A DNA stretch of 64,000 nt, from positions 4,785,754 to 4,849,753 of the forward strand of contig NZ_CP073100.1 of assembly GCF_018137965.1 (NCBI RefSeq). The letters are read 5' to 3'. The translations under genes were made by a program, and so were the position numbers. This document shows positions 35,333-42,941 of this stretch, piece by piece (within the stretch, counting starts at the first letter, position 1; the number at the start of each line of letters is the position of its first letter). A model generated the notes under the pieces. It had not been told where the DNA came from, ran no database searches, and saw only the letters and a program-made list of their open reading frames with translations. This DNA is from Luteolibacter ambystomatis. GTDB lineage: Bacteria > Verrucomicrobiota > Verrucomicrobiia > Verrucomicrobiales > Akkermansiaceae.

Positions 35333-35855
35333 GCGGGGTTTTCCGCACCGGCAGATGGTGAGGAAGCAGCGCGGAGAACAGGTGGATGAGCGGAAAGGTG
35401 GCCAGCGCCAGCAACAGGCCCAGCACGATCGCGCCGAGGATGAAGTTCCCGGCATGCACGGTGCCCACGACCGGGAAATTTTTCTCCATGCTCAGGATTT
35501 CCGGCAGCGGCAGGTGGAAGTGCTTCTGCACCCAGTTGCCCAGGAACAGTTGGGCGGCCCACATCGGCGCGTAGGTGAAAGGGTTGCTCAGCCAGCAGGC
35601 GGCCATCGCAAACGGCACATTCGCCCGCATCCGCATCGCCACGATGGCGGCGAACAGCGACTGCGCCGGGATCGGCAGCACTGCGAAGAACATCCCGACC
35701 GAAAGGCCGGTTGCGACCGTGTCCCGGCAGGGCTTCCACAGCCGCCGCTCGAACAGCGGATGGGTCATTTTCCGCCACCATCCACGGTGCCGGAGCTTCG
35801 GATGGCGGAGGGCACGATACATCTTCCGGACCATCCGGAGGTAGCGATGTTTCAT
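35286..35855 (-). CDS. DUF2062 domain-containing membrane protein
   Basis: A 189-residue membrane protein. The core reads RDTVATGLSVGMFFAVLPIPAQS and ANVPFAMAACWLSNPFTYAPMW, hallmarks of DUF2062, followed by a further membrane pair near residues 140-165 and a basic tail. Its function is unknown; family members often sit beside envelope or glycosyltransferase genes. Starting at 35855 is supported by the strongly basic family-typical N-terminus. It is divergent from uppP and convergent with the TPM gene. Confidence 0.88.
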   Translation of the reverse strand: MKHRYLRMVRKMYRALRHPKLRHRGWWRKMTHPLFERRLWKPCRDTVATGLSVGMFFAVLPIPAQSLFAAIVAMRMRANVPFAMAACWLSNPFTYAPMWAAQLFLGNWVQKHFHLPLPEILSMEKNFPVVGTVHAGNFILGAIVLGLLLALATFPLIHLFSALLPHHLPVRKTPLKVDSLTRAGKTGAN

Positions 35856-35952
35856 TCCCGTTCGCACGGCCGGAACATCCGTCCTTCCCGACCGTGACGC
35901 AACCGCAAATCCCTTGCCGGACGCAGGCAACATCGTCACGGTGCCACCGCAC

Positions 35953-36837
35953 ATGGAACATTGGCAATCGCTCCTCCTCGGCCTGATCGAAGGCATCACC
36001 GAGTTCCTCCCGATCAGCTCCACGGGACATCTGATTGTCGCCCAGCGCCTCATGGGCATCGGCACGATCTCTCCGGCGGACAAGGAAGCGGCGGACGCCT
36101 TCGCCATCTGTATCCAGGGCGGGGCCATTCTTGCGGTGCTCGGACTCTACTGGAAGCACGTGAAACAGATGCTGCTTGGCTTGATCGGGAAGGATCCCGG
36201 AGGCCTGAAGCTGCTCTTTAATCTCATCGCCGGATTCCTGCCAGCTGCCGTGGTCGGGCTGGTGCTGCATCATTGGATCGAGGACCACCTGTTCGGCCTG
36301 TGGCCGGTGGTAACCTCCTGGATGGTGGGAGGCGTGGCGATCCTTGCCGCCGTCTGGTGGCGGAAGAAGAATCCGGACACGAGTAACAAGCGCGAGCTCG
36401 GCCACCTCACTTGGCAGCTCGCCCTCATCATCGGCCTGCTCCAGTGCGTGGCCATGTGGCCGGGCACCAGCCGCAGCCTGATGACCATCGCCGGCGGCCT
36501 GCTGGTCGGTCTTACGGTCCGCGCCGCGGTGGAATATTCCTTCCTGCTCGGCGTCCTCACCCTCACCGCGGCCACCGCCAAGACCGCCCTCGACAAGGCC
36601 CATGCCAGCGGCCCGGAGTTCGCGCACCACTTCGGCACCGCCAAGCTGATGCTGCACCAGTTCGGCGCGGCGAATCTCGCCATCGGTGGCATCGCCGCGA
36701 TGGTGTCCGCCTTCCTCGCGGTGAAGTGGCTGGTGGGCTATCTCCAGCGCCACGGGTTGGCCGTGTTCGGCATCTATCGCGTCGCCATCGGGGGGATCGT
36801 GGCCGCCTTGATCCTGACCCACACCTTTTCCGCCTGA
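35953..36837 (+). CDS. uppP: Undecaprenyl-diphosphate phosphatase
   Basis: A 294-residue membrane enzyme that recycles the lipid carrier for peptidoglycan and other envelope polymers. The N-terminal EGITEFLPISSTGHL contains the conserved glutamates and the serine pair, and the second signature WPGTSRSLMTI is near residue 175. The ATG at 35953 is chosen; an in-frame GTG lies four codons upstream. The following membrane-protein gene begins 19 bases after the stop codon, so they may be one operon. Confidence 0.96.
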   Translation: MEHWQSLLLGLIEGITEFLPISSTGHLIVAQRLMGIGTISPADKEAADAFAICIQGGAILAVLGLYWKHVKQMLLGLIGKDPGGLKLLFNLIAGFLPAAVVGLVLHHWIEDHLFGLWPVVTSWMVGGVAILAAVWWRKKNPDTSNKRELGHLTWQLALIIGLLQCVAMWPGTSRSLMTIAGGLLVGLTVRAAVEYSFLLGVLTLTAATAKTALDKAHASGPEFAHHFGTAKLMLHQFGAANLAIGGIAAMVSAFLAVKWLVGYLQRHGLAVFGIYRVAIGGIVAALILTHTFSA

Positions 36838-36856
36838 GCGGCGGAAACCTCCCGGA

Positions 36857-37546
36857 ATGTCCGACTCCGAAGCCCCGGTTTACTCGCCATGGCGGGCGGG
36901 GTGGTATGCCGCCAAGGCGAACCTGATTCCGGGTCTGATTCTCCAGGCCGCGGCCATCGCCCTGCTGGTGGCTTATTACCAGAGCCAGACCCTGCGCGAG
37001 GCTCTCGGCCATGTGGAGCAGTGGAAGGCGGCGGGCGGGTACGCCTATTCCGCCACCAGCAGCGCGTTTTTCTGCGGCCTGCTGCCGTGGTTGTTCCGGA
37101 TGGCGATCCCATCGCTGCGGCCGCGTTCGCCTTTGTCGGAACTGATCTTCGGCCTCGTTTGGTGGGCGGTTTCCGGGATCATCGTCGATGTCTTCTACAC
37201 CGCCCAAGGACGTTGGTGGGGCACCGGCACCTCGGTTGGTGTCATTGCGGTGAAGATGCTCATCGACATGGGGATCTACACGCCGCTGTGGGCCGCGCCC
37301 GCCAATGCTTTGCTGCATCTTTGGAAGGCCCGCGGGTTTCCGCTGAAAGGCCGCATTTTTGCTCCCGGCTGGTATCGCCGCATCGTCCTGCCTAACCTCC
37401 TGCCGAACTGGATGGTGTGGATCCCGGGTGTGGCGGTCGTTTACAGCCTGCCGCCGCTGCTGCAACTGCCGGTGGCAAACCTGATCTGCTGCTTCTGGGC
37501 GCTGCTATGCATCAGCATCGCGGGGGAGACGACGGAAGGGCCATAG
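36857..37546 (+). CDS. Multi-pass membrane protein of unknown function, distantly Mpv17/PMP22-like
   Basis: A 229-residue protein with about four hydrophobic segments (near residues 23-40, 65-85, 98-115 and 190-222). The C-terminal NLLPNWMVWIPGVAVVYSLP with LICCFWALLCISIA loosely resembles the C-terminal signature of the Mpv17/PMP22 family of membrane proteins, but the match is weak and made by eye. It follows uppP by 19 bases and is closed by a strong terminator. Confidence 0.7.
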   Translation: MSDSEAPVYSPWRAGWYAAKANLIPGLILQAAAIALLVAYYQSQTLREALGHVEQWKAAGGYAYSATSSAFFCGLLPWLFRMAIPSLRPRSPLSELIFGLVWWAVSGIIVDVFYTAQGRWWGTGTSVGVIAVKMLIDMGIYTPLWAAPANALLHLWKARGFPLKGRIFAPGWYRRIVLPNLLPNWMVWIPGVAVVYSLPPLLQLPVANLICCFWALLCISIAGETTEGP

Positions 37547-37560
37547 TGCCTTGTATGGTT

Positions 37561-37594
37561 TCCCTGAATATCACGTCTTCAGGGAGGGTTTTTT
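37561..37594 (+). terminator. Rho-independent terminator after the uppP operon
   Basis: TCCCTGAA (37561-37568) and TTCAGGGA (37578-37585) form a perfect 8-bp stem around a nine-base loop, followed by GGG and six T (37589-37594). It begins 15 bases after the preceding stop codon. Confidence 0.88.
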
Positions 37595-37632
37595 GATTGC
37601 TCCTGCGTGGGTGGAGGAATGCAATCGCGGGG

Positions 37633-38301
37633 ATGATTCTCCGCGGCACCCGAACCGGCCTCCGCCTCGCCTTCATGCTGGCGTTGGCAGTGCTGATGCT
37701 CTCCGGAGTCGTGCGCGCCCAGTCCACCGTGCGCATGCCGCTGGCAGATGGGTTCGATTTCCCGGTGGGGAAACCGAATGGCGCGGGCTACTACATCGCG
37801 CGCGGTGTGCGCCTCACGTCCCCCATTCACTTCGGCGAGGACTGGAATGGCCGCAATGGCGGCGATACCGATCTCGGCGATCCCGTCTATAGCTGCGGCG
37901 ACGGCGTCGTGACCTGGGCCTACAACGTCCACCAGGGCTGGGGGAACGTGGTGCTCATCCGCCATGCCTACCGCGACCCCGCCAATGGCCAGGTGAAGTA
38001 CTGCGATTCCCTCTACGGCCACCTCAACGAGATCATGGTCAAGGTGGGCCAGACGGTGAAGCGCGGAACCCAGATCGGCACCATCGGCAGCAACTTCGGC
38101 ATGTATCCCGCGCACCTTCACTTCGAAATCCGCCACAACATCGCCATCGGCATGCAGCGTGAGTCCGTGAACCGCGATTGGGTGAACTGGGCCGTGCCGA
38201 CCGACTTCATCAACAAGTACCGCCGCCTGAACCGCGAGTGGGGCCAGGTGTCCGTGCCAACCGGCACCTACACCGAGTATCAGGGCTTCAAAGGACTCTG
38301 A
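37633..38301 (+). CDS. M23-family metallopeptidase (peptidoglycan endopeptidase-like)
   Basis: A 222-residue exported protein starting at ATG 37633, which gives a signal peptide (LRLAFMLALAVLMLSGVVRAQ). The LytM/M23 zinc site is complete: HFGEDWNG supplies His and Asp (HxxxD), and HLHFEIRH supplies the catalytic and third ligand histidines. It would cleave peptide cross-links in the cell wall, or be a binding protein of that fold. Only one base separates its stop codon from the start of the nuclease gene, so the two are co-transcribed. Confidence 0.9.
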   Translation: MILRGTRTGLRLAFMLALAVLMLSGVVRAQSTVRMPLADGFDFPVGKPNGAGYYIARGVRLTSPIHFGEDWNGRNGGDTDLGDPVYSCGDGVVTWAYNVHQGWGNVVLIRHAYRDPANGQVKYCDSLYGHLNEIMVKVGQTVKRGTQIGTIGSNFGMYPAHLHFEIRHNIAIGMQRESVNRDWVNWAVPTDFINKYRRLNREWGQVSVPTGTYTEYQGFKGL

Positions 38302-38302
38302 G

Positions 38303-39004
38303 ATGGCGATCCGAGCCCGACAAAGCACCGGGTCCAGCGTATTGCTGGTGATCGTGGTTGCCTGCCTGTGGGGCTGGGGGCAATGGAAAAAGTCCCATCC
38401 TTCCGCGGACGCGCCGCCTGCCACCAAGTCGTCCTCCGTTCCCACCAAGACCGCTCCTTCCCCGGCTTCCACCGACCGACAGGGGCGCTACGACGTCTAT
38501 CGTGGCTGCACCTTGGCAAACGAGAAGCACAACGATGGCGACAGCTTCGAGGTGCGTCTCCCGGACGGCCGCACCGAGGTGTTCCGCCTCTACTTTATTG
38601 ATACTCCGGAAAGCCAGTTCCGCACCTATCGCGGTGGCGATGACAATCACACCCGCATCAAACAGCAGGGCGATTACTTCGGTATCAGCTCGGAGCAGGC
38701 GGTGGACATCGGGCGCCGGGCGAAGGAGTTCATCCTGCCCCTGCTGGCGAAGCGCCCGTTCACGCTCTACACCGTCTGGGACAGCCCTTTCAACGACCAG
38801 CGTTACCATGCATTCATCGAGGTGGAGCAGGAAGGAAAGACGCGCTGGCTGGACGAGTTGCTGATCGAACGCGGCTTCTGCCGGATCTTCACCAAGGGCG
38901 CGGACATGCCGGACGGTACGCCACTGAACCGCCGTAAGGATCAGCTCCACGCCATGGAGCGCGAGGCGAAAGCCCGCCGTGCCGGGGCTTGGGGATTGCG
39001 TTGA
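38303..39004 (+). CDS. Thermonuclease-family (SNase-like) protein, membrane-anchored
   Basis: A 233-residue protein with an N-terminal membrane anchor or uncleaved signal (about residues 10-28), a Ser/Pro/Ala-rich linker (about 32-60), and a staphylococcal-nuclease domain (about 62-232). Active-site elements are present: Asp in NDGDSFEV, the FRLYFIDTPES block that supplies Arg, Asp and Glu, and RYHAFIEV for the second Arg. It would hydrolyse nucleic acid outside the cytoplasm. It starts one base after the M23 gene. Confidence 0.88.
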   Translation: MAIRARQSTGSSVLLVIVVACLWGWGQWKKSHPSADAPPATKSSSVPTKTAPSPASTDRQGRYDVYRGCTLANEKHNDGDSFEVRLPDGRTEVFRLYFIDTPESQFRTYRGGDDNHTRIKQQGDYFGISSEQAVDIGRRAKEFILPLLAKRPFTLYTVWDSPFNDQRYHAFIEVEQEGKTRWLDELLIERGFCRIFTKGADMPDGTPLNRRKDQLHAMEREAKARRAGAWGLR

Positions 39005-39030
39005 TTCGGTTGGCCCGGTTGAGTTGCGGG

Positions 39031-39759
39031 GTGTCCGCCGCCGCTTTGATCGACTCGTCCCGCCGCCTTGAGTCCGCTCTCCATGGAGCCCGGTTTTCTC
39101 CACCGGTTTCCCATGCCTACAATCCGCTGGAATACGCCCGCGTCCCACATGAGCTCTATCTGTCGAAGTACGGAAAGGGGAAAAAGCGGGTGCTTTTCCT
39201 CGGGATGAATCCGGGACCCTTCGGCATGGCCCAGACCGGCGTGCCCTTTGGCGAAATTGCTGCGGTGCGTGATTGGATGGGGATCGAAGCGCCGGTTGGC
39301 AAGCCGGTACCGGAACACCTGAAGCGCCCGATCGAAGGCTTCGCTTGTCCGAAGTCCGAGGTCAGCGGCCGACGCCTGTGGGGCCTTTTCGCCGAGCGCT
39401 TTGGCACGGCGGAAGCGTTCTTCAAGGATCACTTCGTGGCGAACTACTGCCCGCTGGTGTGGATGAGTTCCACCGGCGCGAATCTCACGCCGGACAAACT
39501 TTCCTCCGCTGAGATGGAGCCGGTGGAGCAGGCTTGTCTCGCCCACCTTGCGGAAGTGATCGGGATTCTCCAGCCGGAGTGGCTGGTCGGAGTCGGCGCG
39601 TTTGCGGAGGAGCGCTTGCGCCGTGCGGCGGCAAAGGCGGGCGGGGAGTTCAAGATCGGCCGCGTCCTGCATCCGTCGCCCGCTTCGCCCGCCGCCAACC
39701 GCGGCTGGTCGGAAGCCGCCACGAAGCAACTCGTGGCCCAGGGTGTCTGGAGCGCATAG
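39031..39759 (+). CDS. SMUG1-like single-strand-selective uracil-DNA glycosylase
   Basis: A 242-residue base-excision-repair enzyme if started with GTG at 39031; a TTG at 38989 overlapping the nuclease gene is the alternative, and no ribosome binding site decides. The SMUG1 signature is clear: LFLGMNPGPFGMAQTGVPFGE (motif 1, with Asn as the catalytic-side residue), FVANYCPLVWM, and the C-terminal loop HPSPASPAANRGW. It removes uracil and oxidised pyrimidines from DNA. It closes the M23-nuclease-SMUG1 series. Ten bases after its stop codon the first copy of the structured repeat begins. Confidence 0.9.
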   Translation: MSAAALIDSSRRLESALHGARFSPPVSHAYNPLEYARVPHELYLSKYGKGKKRVLFLGMNPGPFGMAQTGVPFGEIAAVRDWMGIEAPVGKPVPEHLKRPIEGFACPKSEVSGRRLWGLFAERFGTAEAFFKDHFVANYCPLVWMSSTGANLTPDKLSSAEMEPVEQACLAHLAEVIGILQPEWLVGVGAFAEERLRRAAAKAGGEFKIGRVLHPSPASPAANRGWSEAATKQLVAQGVWSA

Positions 39760-39769
39760 ACGCTGGTGT

Positions 39770-39937
39770 GTATAAAAGCAGAGTCGGGCGATTATCGAAT
39801 CTCCACTCCTCCCCTATGCCAGCGGGATTTCGTGTTTTTTGTGAGACTCGATTTCGTCCGACTCTTGGAAACAAAGTCGTCCGGAAAAGCAGAACCGCAA
39901 CCGTCCTTACGGAACTATTAGAGTGTTCGGTGGAGCA
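39770..39937. repeat. Structured direct repeat, copy A (3' of the SMUG1-like gene)
   Basis: About 168 bases aligning over their whole length with copy B at 40812-40980. Shared blocks include GTAYAAAAG, GGGCGATT, TTCGTGTTTTT, TCGTCCGRCTCTTGGAAA, GCAAC and AACTATT. AGAGTCGGGCGA (39780-39791) pairs with TCGTCCGACTCT (39854-39865) in a 12-bp stem with one G-U pair, across a loop of 62 bases. It starts ten bases after a stop codon. The rest of 39760-40064 holds no gene; its last part is the leader of the PEP-CTERM gene. Confidence 0.75.
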
Positions 39938-40064
39938 TCGGTTTCGGCCGAAAAGACAGAGGGCGGAAAATAAAATGTGAGATCGCGGGCGGGGAGGCAC
40001 ACCCCGGGGAGTGGACGTGCTCATCGTCCCCGATTGCTTCTCTCACCATCCTCCCCGGGAAACC

Positions 40065-40805
40065 ATGACGTCCTGCCCTCTCGTTGCTTCGTGCCTTTTC
40101 GCCGCCGCCTCCATTGCCCAAGGAGCGGTGGTTCTCAACAACGGCAATTTCGAAAACACCGGCGGCACCTTCCCGACCGGGTGGACCACGCAAACCGGCT
40201 TCGGCACGCCCACCGCCACCACAGGGCTTGTTGTGGGAAGCACCACCGCCGCCAATCTCTCCGGTGGCAGTGGCACGACCAATCAATCCATCTACCAGGA
40301 TTTCGCCCCGACCACCGCGGACTCTCCCGCGAATTTCCAGTTGGATCTCGCCTTCCGTATTTCCGCGGAGGCCCAGACCGCGCGCATCCGCTTCCGAGGC
40401 AACAACAACGCCACCGATATCATGGCGATCCGGTTCACCGCCACCAACACCGGCACCACTGATTCCGTGGACGTGTACAACGGGGCCTTTGTCACTGGTG
40501 TGAGCGGCATCACCATCACCGCGGGAGCGACCAATTTTCTCCGCATCACCGGTAGCAATTTCGGAACCGCGTCCGCGACCTATACCATCGGGTTTTCCAC
40601 GGATGGCGTGAACTACGTGACGGGAGCCGCCTCCACCGCGTTCTTTTCCGGGAACCGCGCCGTGCCCATCGAGACGCTGGTGTTCGAGGGGGGCACCACC
40701 GCGGGCACCAGTTTCCGGGTGGACAATGTGTCACTCATCCCTGAGCCATCCATCGTGGGGTTGGGAGGGCTCGGGATGCTGCTCGTGCTGCGCCGCCGCC
40801 GTTGA
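40065..40805 (+). CDS. PEP-CTERM sorting-signal secreted protein (copy 1 of 3)
   Basis: A 246-residue exported protein. Residues 1-20 are a signal peptide, and the body is Thr/Asn/Gly/Ser-rich beta structure (NNGNFENTGGTFPTGWT at the start, of the kind seen in carbohydrate-binding-like sheets). The C-terminus is a full PEP-CTERM signal: IPEPSIVG, a hydrophobic stretch, then RRRR. Exosortase would recognise it and the protein would be exported to the surface or extracellular polymer. It is flanked on both sides by the structured repeat. The start at 40065 is the first ATG giving a signal peptide. Confidence 0.9.
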   Translation: MTSCPLVASCLFAAASIAQGAVVLNNGNFENTGGTFPTGWTTQTGFGTPTATTGLVVGSTTAANLSGGSGTTNQSIYQDFAPTTADSPANFQLDLAFRISAEAQTARIRFRGNNNATDIMAIRFTATNTGTTDSVDVYNGAFVTGVSGITITAGATNFLRITGSNFGTASATYTIGFSTDGVNYVTGAASTAFFSGNRAVPIETLVFEGGTTAGTSFRVDNVSLIPEPSIVGLGGLGMLLVLRRRR

Positions 40806-40811
40806 ATCCGG

Positions 40812-40980
40812 GTACAAAAGGAGAGCCGGGCGATTTTCTTGATCTTCACTCCTTCCTTCAAACCTGAGTTCGGAATTCGTGTTTTTACAGACCAGTTCGT
40901 CCGGCTCTTGGAAAGACAGTCGCGCGGGAATGACTCCGCGCAACTGGTTTTCAGAAACTATTCCGCTGTTCAGCGGAGCA
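40812..40980. repeat. Structured direct repeat, copy B (3' of the PEP-CTERM gene)
   Basis: About 169 bases aligning with copy A. AGAGCCGGGCGA (40822-40833) pairs with TCGTCCGGCTCT (40897-40908); relative to copy A, T-A has become C-G, a compensatory change that keeps the stem. It begins six bases after the PEP-CTERM stop codon. Its last bases form a hairpin (TCCGCT-GTTC-AGCGGA) that covers the leuA stop codon on the other strand; copy A keeps a degenerate version of this end. Confidence 0.75.
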
Positions 40981-42652
40981 GGTTCCATGCGCTGACCAGC
41001 GCCTTCAGGCCGGCCATCTCGATGGAGGGATCGACTCCGCAGCCCCAGACGATGCGGCCGTCATCGTGCTGCACCTGGACATAGGCGGCGGCATTCGCGT
41101 CCGATCCGCCACGCACGGCGTGGGAACGGTAGTCGGTCACCTTGAAGTCCTTCAGACCGATGCTTTCCAATGCGTGTACGAAGGCGTTGATCGGGCCGTT
41201 GCCGGTGCCCTTGATCTGCTTTTCATCGCCATCCAGGCGCACGGTGGCCTTGCACTCCACATTGCCGCGCGTCTCGGTGTGGTGACCCAGTTCGTAGTCC
41301 ACGACCGTCAGCGGTGAGGTGAGGTTGGTGAAGCGCAGATAGAAGGCATCGCGGATCTCGTCCGGGGTCAGCTCGCGGCCCAGTTGATCGGCCAGATCAT
41401 AGACATACTTGCCGACCTGCGGGTGCATGGCCTTCGGCAGATCCAGGCCATGCTCGCGGTCGAGGATGTAGGCGATGCCGCCTTTCCCGGACTGCGAGTT
41501 GATACGGATGATCGCCTCGTAGGAGCGACCGATGTCCTGCGGATCGATGGTCAGATACGGAACGCCCCACGGCACCGCGGGATCGATGGCGGTTTCCTTT
41601 TCACGACGGTCCAGGCCCTTCTTGATCGCGTCCTGGTGGGAACCGGAGAAGGCGGTGAAGACCAGCTCACCCGCATACGGCTGGCGTTCGGAGACGATCA
41701 TCTTGGTGATGCGCTCGTACACCGCGCGGATCGCAGGCAGGTCGGAGAAATCCAAACCGGTCTCGATGCCGTGGCCGTTCATGTTCAGCGCCACGTTCAC
41801 GATGTCCAGATTGCCGGTGCGCTCGCCATTGCCGAAGAGCGTGCCTTCCACGCGGTCCGCGCCGGCCATCAGGCCCAGCTCGGTGGCGGCGGTGCCGGTG
41901 CCGCGGTCATTGTGGGTGTGCAGCGAGACGATGACCGAATCGCGGCGGTCCAGATGACGGATCATCCACTCGATCATGTCTGCATGGATGTTCGGCGTGG
42001 TCCACTGGACGGTGTCCGGCAGGTTCACGATCATCTTCTTCTCCGGCGTCGGTTGCCAGACACCGATGACCGCGTTGCAGATCTCCGCGGCGAAATCGAG
42101 TTCGGTGTCCGAGAACGATTCCGGCGAGTATTGCAGGATCACCTCGGTCTGCGGAATGGTGGGCACCAGCTCCTTGACCAGCTTCGCACCATCGACCGCC
42201 AGCTTCTTGATGTCCTCGCGCGAGGCATCGCTGAAGGTCACGCGGCGTTGCAGCGGCGAGGTCGAGTTGTAGATGTGGACGATCGCGCGCTTCGCTCCGG
42301 CGATGGCTTCGAAGGAACGGCGGATCAGGTGCTCACGGGTCTGTACCAGGATCTGGATGGTCACATCCTCCGGGATGCGGTCCTCCTCGATCAGGCGGCG
42401 CAGGAAATTGAACTCGGTGTCCGCGGCGGACGGAAAGCCGACCTCGATCTGCTTGAAGCCGATCCGGCACAGCAGGTCGAAGAACTCGAGCTTCTCCTCG
42501 ACCGACATCGGCTGGGGCAGCGCCTGGTTTCCGTCGCGGAGGTCGACGGAACACCAGATCGGGGCCTTGGTGATGGTTTGGTCCGGCCAGGTGCGGTCAG
42601 GCAGCCGGACGGGCGGGAAAGGTCGGTATTTGGAAATCGCGGTGGAATTCAT
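40970..42652 (-). CDS. leuA: 2-isopropylmalate synthase (long LeuA form)
   Basis: A 560-residue enzyme condensing acetyl-CoA and 2-oxoisovalerate, the first committed step of leucine synthesis. The HMGL-like TIM barrel (about residues 25-310) contains IWCSVDLRDGNQALPQPM, the HxHNDRG metal site in SLHTHNDRGTGTAATE, and GNGERTGNLD. The C-terminal LeuA dimer/allosteric domain (about 430-555) would bind leucine. The start at 42652 gives the conserved YRPFPPVRLPDRTWPD N-terminus. A leucine-rich leader peptide and alternative hairpins precede it, indicating attenuation. No other leu gene is next to it. Confidence 0.95.
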   Translation of the reverse strand: MNSTAISKYRPFPPVRLPDRTWPDQTITKAPIWCSVDLRDGNQALPQPMSVEEKLEFFDLLCRIGFKQIEVGFPSAADTEFNFLRRLIEEDRIPEDVTIQILVQTREHLIRRSFEAIAGAKRAIVHIYNSTSPLQRRVTFSDASREDIKKLAVDGAKLVKELVPTIPQTEVILQYSPESFSDTELDFAAEICNAVIGVWQPTPEKKMIVNLPDTVQWTTPNIHADMIEWMIRHLDRRDSVIVSLHTHNDRGTGTAATELGLMAGADRVEGTLFGNGERTGNLDIVNVALNMNGHGIETGLDFSDLPAIRAVYERITKMIVSERQPYAGELVFTAFSGSHQDAIKKGLDRREKETAIDPAVPWGVPYLTIDPQDIGRSYEAIIRINSQSGKGGIAYILDREHGLDLPKAMHPQVGKYVYDLADQLGRELTPDEIRDAFYLRFTNLTSPLTVVDYELGHHTETRGNVECKATVRLDGDEKQIKGTGNGPINAFVHALESIGLKDFKVTDYRSHAVRGGSDANAAAYVQVQHDDGRIVWGCGVDPSIEMAGLKALVSAWNLLR

Positions 42653-42680
42653 GGAAAAATGGAAAGCGGGAAAGTAGTTG

Positions 42681-42783
42681 GTTCGTGCCGGGTGGCGGAA
42701 ACAAGATCCGGCCCGCGAACAAATGCGGGACAACGGATGACCGAAGATAGTAAGAGGGTAAAGTTCAGCGGGAGGCCAACCCT
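42681..42783 (-). promoter_or_regulatory. Candidate leucine attenuator: alternative hairpins between leader peptide and leuA
   Basis: Three pairings are visible. AGGGT/ACCCT (42755-42759 with 42779-42783) covers the end of the leader coding region. CCCGC/GCGGG (42712-42716 with 42725-42729) forms a compact hairpin. A longer one joins GTTCG and GCCGG (42681-42685, 42687-42691) to CCGGC and CGAAC (42708-42712, 42716-42720). The last two share 42712-42720 and exclude each other. No T-run follows either, so the control could act through Rho or through access to the leuA start rather than an intrinsic terminator. Confidence 0.55.
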
Positions 42784-42830
42784 AGAAGGAGGTGGCCGAG
42801 CAGAAGGAGCTCGCTGGACTTGATGGTCAC
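42765..42830 (-). CDS. leuA leader peptide (21 aa, 8 leucines)
   Basis: A short open frame upstream of leuA on the same strand: GTG, then MTIKSSELLLLGHLLLGLASR and a TGA stop. Eight of 21 residues are leucine, in runs of four and three plus one, using CTC, CTT, CTG, CTA and TTG codons. Consecutive regulatory codons followed by alternative hairpins are the hallmark of amino-acid biosynthetic attenuators: leucine shortage would stall the ribosome in the runs. A TTGACA -35 is placed so that transcription would start at the GTG itself, so the leader is probably leaderless. The name leuL would fit by analogy, but the function has not been shown. Confidence 0.72.
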   Translation of the reverse strand: MTIKSSELLLLGHLLLGLASR

Positions 42831-42836
42831 GGCGGG

Positions 42837-42865
42837 AAGTTGGGAGATCGGACCGGGGCTGTCAA
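42837..42865 (-). promoter_or_regulatory. Candidate promoter of the leuA leader
   Basis: On the minus strand a perfect TTGACA (42865-42860), 17 bases, CAACTT (42842-42837), then six bases to the GTG of the leader peptide. The -35 is consensus; the -10 is weak. Confidence 0.6.
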
Positions 42866-42941
42866 GCCACCCCCGCCAGGATTCTCAGCGCCACTGTCGC
42901 TCCGAACTTGATCGGAATCTTCCTGCCCCTACGCTCCCCGC

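Noticed and set aside
34900-36822. A 640-codon minus-strand open frame across uppP and the DUF2062 region
   Set aside because: It crosses two or more genes with recognised domains; its product has no recognisable fold.
40011-40064. An earlier in-frame start that would add 18 residues to the first PEP-CTERM protein
   Set aside because: The ATG at 40065 gives a direct signal peptide; the extension reads as non-coding leader.
39770-40980. Integron attC sites flanking the PEP-CTERM gene
   Set aside because: The position after stop codons and the imperfect inverted repeat recall attC, but the AAC/GTT core sites (RYYYAAC, GTTRRRY) are not present at the stem ends, and no integrase is in the window.
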